DNA from: Taeniopygia guttata
Taxonomy: Eukaryota; Chordata; Aves; Passeriformes; Estrildidae
DNA: 64,000 bases
Assembly (NCBI RefSeq): GCF_048771995.1
Contig: NC_133028.1
Location: forward strand, 69,929,501 to 69,993,500
Direction: 5' to 3'
Part shown: one piece after another, positions 60,310 through 64,000 of the stretch
Layout of the letters: each line of letters opens with the position of its first letter
How positions within the stretch are numbered: the stretch's first letter is position 1
Position numbers and translations under genes: made by a program
Notes under the pieces: generated by a model
Databases searched by the model: none
What the model was told of the DNA's origin: nothing
Seen by the model: the letters and a program-made list of their open reading frames with translations, nothing else

Positions 60310-62420
60310 TATGCAGTTCCATTCAGTGGTACTTCAAACTTCCCTAGCTTTTGCTGCTGTATATTTTCAGTTATTCTTTAAATGGTTATTGTTGTCCATC
60401 ACTTTCTGTTTGCACTTCTTCACGGGATATTAGCCTTAGCCAACACTGCTAAGCTTGCTCTTGGAAATCAATACATTACCAGACATTTCTCAGAGCCAAA
60501 ATAAAGAGACGTTTTTCCTCCTCTGTGAACATAAAACTTCTGTTCAGCTCTTTGCGTCATGCTTAAGTGACTTGTGTGAAAACATTCATCCAGCACCAGC
60601 ATAATTACAAGAACTTTTCATCTCAATCTTACACACTACATTTTGGTATGAATCCAATGAAGTTATTTAGTCAGTGTTCTATGAAGACAAGACACAGCTA
60701 GTTTCTCTTGTTCTCTGAAAGGATTTTGTCTTTTTCAGTTTGGCTAAAGGGATTTAGATGATTTATTCTGTACTGAGAAGTCTCTCTAGTCATTAAGCAG
60801 GAAATTATGAGCTTAAAATGACTGAGGCATTGTCACCAAAGTCACTTAAGCTCTTCTGAAACTTTCATCTGATCAGAATATGAAAGGAGAAAGTATCTGG
60901 TTAAAATAAACACTTAGGATGTTGCTTGTTTTTCTTTCTAACCTCGTGCATTTAGAATAATCATAGGTGTTTAAGACAGCAGATAAACACATGTCATAAG
61001 TGACTTCTACTGACAAGGAAGAGCAGCCCAGTCTGGTGAAGGTAGATGCCAAGTCAAAGAGCCACAGCACTTCACTTAGCAGTCTCCAAGAGCACCAAAA
61101 CACATTTTTGGAAGCATGAGAGTGGTTGTGGCGTTTCTAAGGAAGGTATTCTGTGACTGCACACAGAACAGAGATGTGGTATGTTGTCATTTCTACCCTT
61201 GGAATTGCATCCCACCAATGAGCCTATGGAGGAAGGTGCAGATGCTCTGCCCAGGGTCCTAGAAGTGCAGCCATTGCTGACATTTTGGACAGAAAAACTG
61301 ATGAGAAAAGCCCTTTCTCAGTGTGGTTCAGCTCCCAGTAACTCCACTGGGATATTGCTTGTGGCAAAGGTTATGTGTATCTGTATTACACTAAAACTGA
61401 TGTCAGTCCTTTTAAGATACACCCAGATTTTTATGGCTGTGCAGGTGAAATGGTCTTTCCCAACCTCTCCACATTCTTGGCTGATACTTGCAACATCCTT
61501 ATCTCCAAATTACATCTCTGAAAGAAGATATCTTATAAAAATCCCTCAGGATTATTAACAGGAAGGCTTAGACTTGTAAGACAAGTCTGAACAAAACCTC
61601 TCTCTTTGAGAAACCTTAACTCCTTTCCATTCTGAGGTCTAGCAGGCTGTACAATGCTGTGCAGTGGGGCAGAGGCAAATATGGGGAGAGGGAGGTCAGA
61701 ATAGTTGTCCTCTTGCACAAGAACTTGCTCAAACACTGCCAAAAACTCCCTTTATGTCTTGCACCATGAGCAAACATGAGCTGATTGTGCAGAATATGGA
61801 GTGGCTCCTTGTTGGAAAAGATCAAACCTAAACAAGTAGCAAAATATTTGCTCAACTTTCCCAAGTGTTAGCTGCTTGAATTTCAACATTCCTCTGTAAA
61901 TTGCTCTTCTAGAGGTAGATGTAAGGCCATATAATGGGAGCTCTGTTTCTTAGGATATCCCCTGATGTAGTCCTCCCTCCTAACTGGAATTATGGAGGAT
62001 ATTCAGTGACTTCCTTATGTTTATCAGATTTCCCTGTTTCTTTAAGCTGATGAAAACCCTTGTTCATTGTCACGTTCTCAGGTTCTGCGCTGTCAGAGCA
62101 GCACACTGCTATTGCCTTGTGATTTCTGTGACTGACCAGTATTTGTTCATTACTATCTGTGAATTTTATCATCCAGACTTCTGAAAACACAGAGTCTCAC
62201 AGGAAAGAGGAAGAAAGTAGATAACTTTCATAATTCCTTTAGTTGTCTACACTTTACAGAGGCAGCAATATGCCGTTTCAATTTGCTGGCCCCCACAACT
62301 CAGATCCCCTCCCCCTTGCCCTTCTTGGAACCCTTTGTGTGATACAAAATGAAAAAAAAATGCTTCCTCTTTTTTTCAGTTCTCTGTTCCAACAATGAAA
62401 TTAATAACAAGCAATATTGA
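60310..62420. other. Intergenic spacer between chemokine genes 3 and 4
   Basis: About 2.1 kb with no recognised gene, RNA or clear repeat. Confidence 0.45.
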
Positions 62421-62424
62421 AGTG

Positions 62425-63136
62425 AAAACATTTCAATAAGCATTTATTAGGTAGGTAAACATAAACATCTTAAATAAATAAATAAATAAATAAATACATT
62501 GACAAATAAATAAATAAATATTATTCTATAAATAAATAAAGTGTGTTTTTTCTAGCCAAAAGATGGCATTAAAATATATGTTTATACCTTCACAACACTC
62601 ATTCACAATAAATAATATATTGAAAATTATGAGACAAAACCTGATGTATCAGAATTTTGACGTGTTAGTTCTAGAAGCACCCCTCTTCAGCCAGTAGCCC
62701 ACGGTGAGTGGCAGTGATCCAGGTACAGTTGAAGTTACCTGTCTATGCTTTTCTGGGGAGAAGTTGTTGCTGGTCTTTTCCTAAACTGTTTGCAAAAAGG
62801 GAATGAGTAGTTTAGTGAAAACTCCACTGGTCATGCACTGCACTGTTCCAGCTGTGTTTAGCAAAAATTATTCCAGAATCATCTCCATATTCCTTCACTA
62901 GCCATTTTCCCTGCCTTCTCATTGAGGTGGTAGTGGTTTCTTTCCTATATAAGGAGACCAGTTTAAAAGATTTAAAGTATTGTTGTTGACTAACTACAAA
63001 GCAGGGAATGCATATTCTAAATGCTGTGACATTATAAACGTAGGAGGCAGGAGGAGGTGAGCTGTCTTGTGAGCTGGGGGAATGTCTTCCCTATTTTTGC
63101 CTTGCTGGAGGAGTTAGGACATTTTTCTTCTTTGTT
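62425..63136 (-). other. 3' UTR of the fourth chemokine gene
   Basis: Runs from the stop codon at 63137-63139 to a poly(A) signal AATAAA at 62443-62448 (minus strand), about 700 nt. It contains a dense AU-rich element just before the poly(A) signal. Confidence 0.6.
62471..62540 (-). promoter_or_regulatory. Dense AU-rich element (overlapping AUUUA)
   Basis: On the minus strand TATTTATTTATTTATTTA-type runs give over ten overlapping ATTTA pentamers in about 70 bp, in three clusters. This is a class II AU-rich element as seen in CXCL1/2/3 and CXCL8 mRNAs. By DNA appearance alone it is an (AAAT)n microsatellite. Confidence 0.8.
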
Positions 63137-63167
63137 TTAGTACACTGTCTCAGGTTTGGTGTTGGCC
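63137..63167 (-). CDS. Fourth chemokine exon 4 (tail and stop)
   Basis: 31 nt, the same coding length as CXCL8 exon 4, behind a strong pyrimidine tract. Confidence 0.9.
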
Positions 63168-63850
63168 CTAGAAAGAAAGAAGATGGAAAAGGAAACTATT
63201 AAAAATTAACCATATAACAAGTAAGACTTGCTGGTGTCAGCTGAAATCCACTTTGTGCTGCTGTGCCCAAGACCCTGAAAAACTGTGACAGAACCCAATA
63301 GACACTGGTACATCATAACATTCCCAAAATTATTCAGCAGCAGTGAATTTCTATCGTTTCATGCTTCACTTGACAAATGGAGCCTGATTTTCCCCCCACT
63401 TATCTATGTGCCAGTAGTTTGAAAAAAATTTTTTCAAACTGCTTTCTGCCACTGCAAGCATGAGAAAACTAGTCAGTTAATGATTGGATTTTCTGAGCAG
63501 CTGTGCTACAGGTTTTCAAAATGCTTGTGCCGTAGGGGAGAGGAAGGTAACTTTCCCAGAGGTGCGTGGCACAGTAAGGTTTCAGTAGCTAATGCTATAA
63601 TTAAGGCTCAAAGCAATCACAGTGCTTGTCACAATTAGTGAACACAAAAGGTTGTAACTCCCCGAGGAGACAGAATTTTGGAGCGCTTCACACCTGTCTG
63701 TGTTTGGTAGCTCAATTAAAATCCCGGCTTTCAATAATCTGTGCTTATTGAGGAGAAATGACTCACTTGTCCAGAATTGCCTTGATGATAAGCTTCACCC
63801 AGGGAGCACTGGGCTCCAGGCACACTTCTCTGCCATCTCGCAGGGTAGCT
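63137..63850 (-). CDS. CXCL8-like chemokine, 3' half (exons 3-4; cut by the right edge)
   Basis: Fourth member of the array. Exon 3 (63767-63850, 84 nt, acceptor CCCTGTTGCAG, donor GTGAGT) encodes [19 protein letters not shown] and LIIKAILD. Exon 4 (63137-63167, acceptor TTCTTTCTTTCTAG) encodes the tail ANTKPETVY and TAA. Phases, exon sizes and the CLEP motif match CXCL8 next door, while the tail differs. The exons carrying the signal peptide and ELR/CXC motif lie beyond the right edge, so ELR status is unknown. It may be the K60/CXCLi1 counterpart or another duplicate. The dense AU-rich 3' UTR suggests an inducible, unstable message. Confidence 0.9.
63416..63440. repeat. 25-bp near-perfect inverted repeat in the fourth chemokine's intron 3
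   Basis: Arms AGTTTGAAAAAA and TTTTTTCAAACT are exact complements around a single central A. Confidence 0.9.
63767..63850 (-). CDS. Fourth chemokine exon 3
   Basis: 84 nt with the fourth cysteine in GREVCLEP and the start of the C-terminal helix. Canonical splice sites on both sides. Confidence 0.94.
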
Positions 63851-64000
63851 CTGCAACAGGGAAAAAAGGAAGGGAAAAAGGCTGTTAAGTGAAATCCAAG
63901 GCATTGTCACCTTTCTCTCATAATAACATCATTCTAGGCATATACTGACATGTTCCACTTGAAGCTGTATAAACTGAGGCTGTAGCCTAACATAAAGAGA

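Noticed and set aside
62471-62540. Simple (AAAT)n microsatellite with no function
   Set aside because: It is in the 3' UTR of a chemokine, read on the minus strand as overlapping AUUUA just before a poly(A) signal, so an AU-rich element is the better reading.
1-64000. tRNA, rRNA, CRISPR arrays, operons or bacterial features
   Set aside because: None seen; the gene structure is vertebrate, with introns and poly(A) signals.

Overview
The window is nuclear DNA from a bird, probably a passerine. The evidence is a chicken-like CXCL8 gene in a MTHFD2L-linked cluster, CR1 LINE fragments, and two LTR fossils that look like zebra-finch-type families. All recognised genes lie on the minus strand, are split by introns, and read from right to left.

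Layout from left to right. (1) Positions 1-5,600 hold the 5' end of EPGN (epigen, an EGFR ligand): promoter, two coding exons and part of intron 2. The EGF-domain exons lie beyond the left edge. (2) Positions 9,117-32,032 hold a complete MTHFD2L gene, the mitochondrial folate dehydrogenase/cyclohydrolase. Its eight coding exons join in phase to 346 codons plus stop, and it starts in a CpG island with a 17-nt minisatellite beside it. (3) Positions 32,300-38,000 are a spacer with two LTR fossils. (4) Positions 38,000-64,000 hold a tandem array of four CXC chemokine genes: a GC-rich ELR+ gene (38.0-38.9 kb), a complete CXCL8 gene of 103 codons (49.4-51.7 kb), a CXCL8-like gene without the ELR motif (58.2-60.1 kb), and the last two exons of a fourth gene cut by the right edge.

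The order EPGN - MTHFD2L - CXC cluster matches the conserved amniote neighbourhood (human 4q13). The chemokine genes share exon phases and an 84-nt exon 3, so they are tandem duplicates. Their control elements differ. CXCL8 has a compact AP-1 / C/EBP / NF-kB / TATA promoter and AU-rich 3' UTR motifs. The GC-rich gene has a palindromic kB site and TATA. For the ELR-less gene I find a TATA box and a C/EBP-like site but no kB site or AU-rich element. The fourth gene has a very dense AU-rich element.

I found no clear sign of a wholly new system. The most notable items are the ELR-less paralogue, a 26-bp perfect palindrome just upstream of a MTHFD2L splice acceptor, a tandem-repeat-filled 117-bp chemokine intron, and the uneven spread of inflammatory control elements among sister genes. 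Exon boundaries were worked out by eye from splice sites, phase and family similarity.
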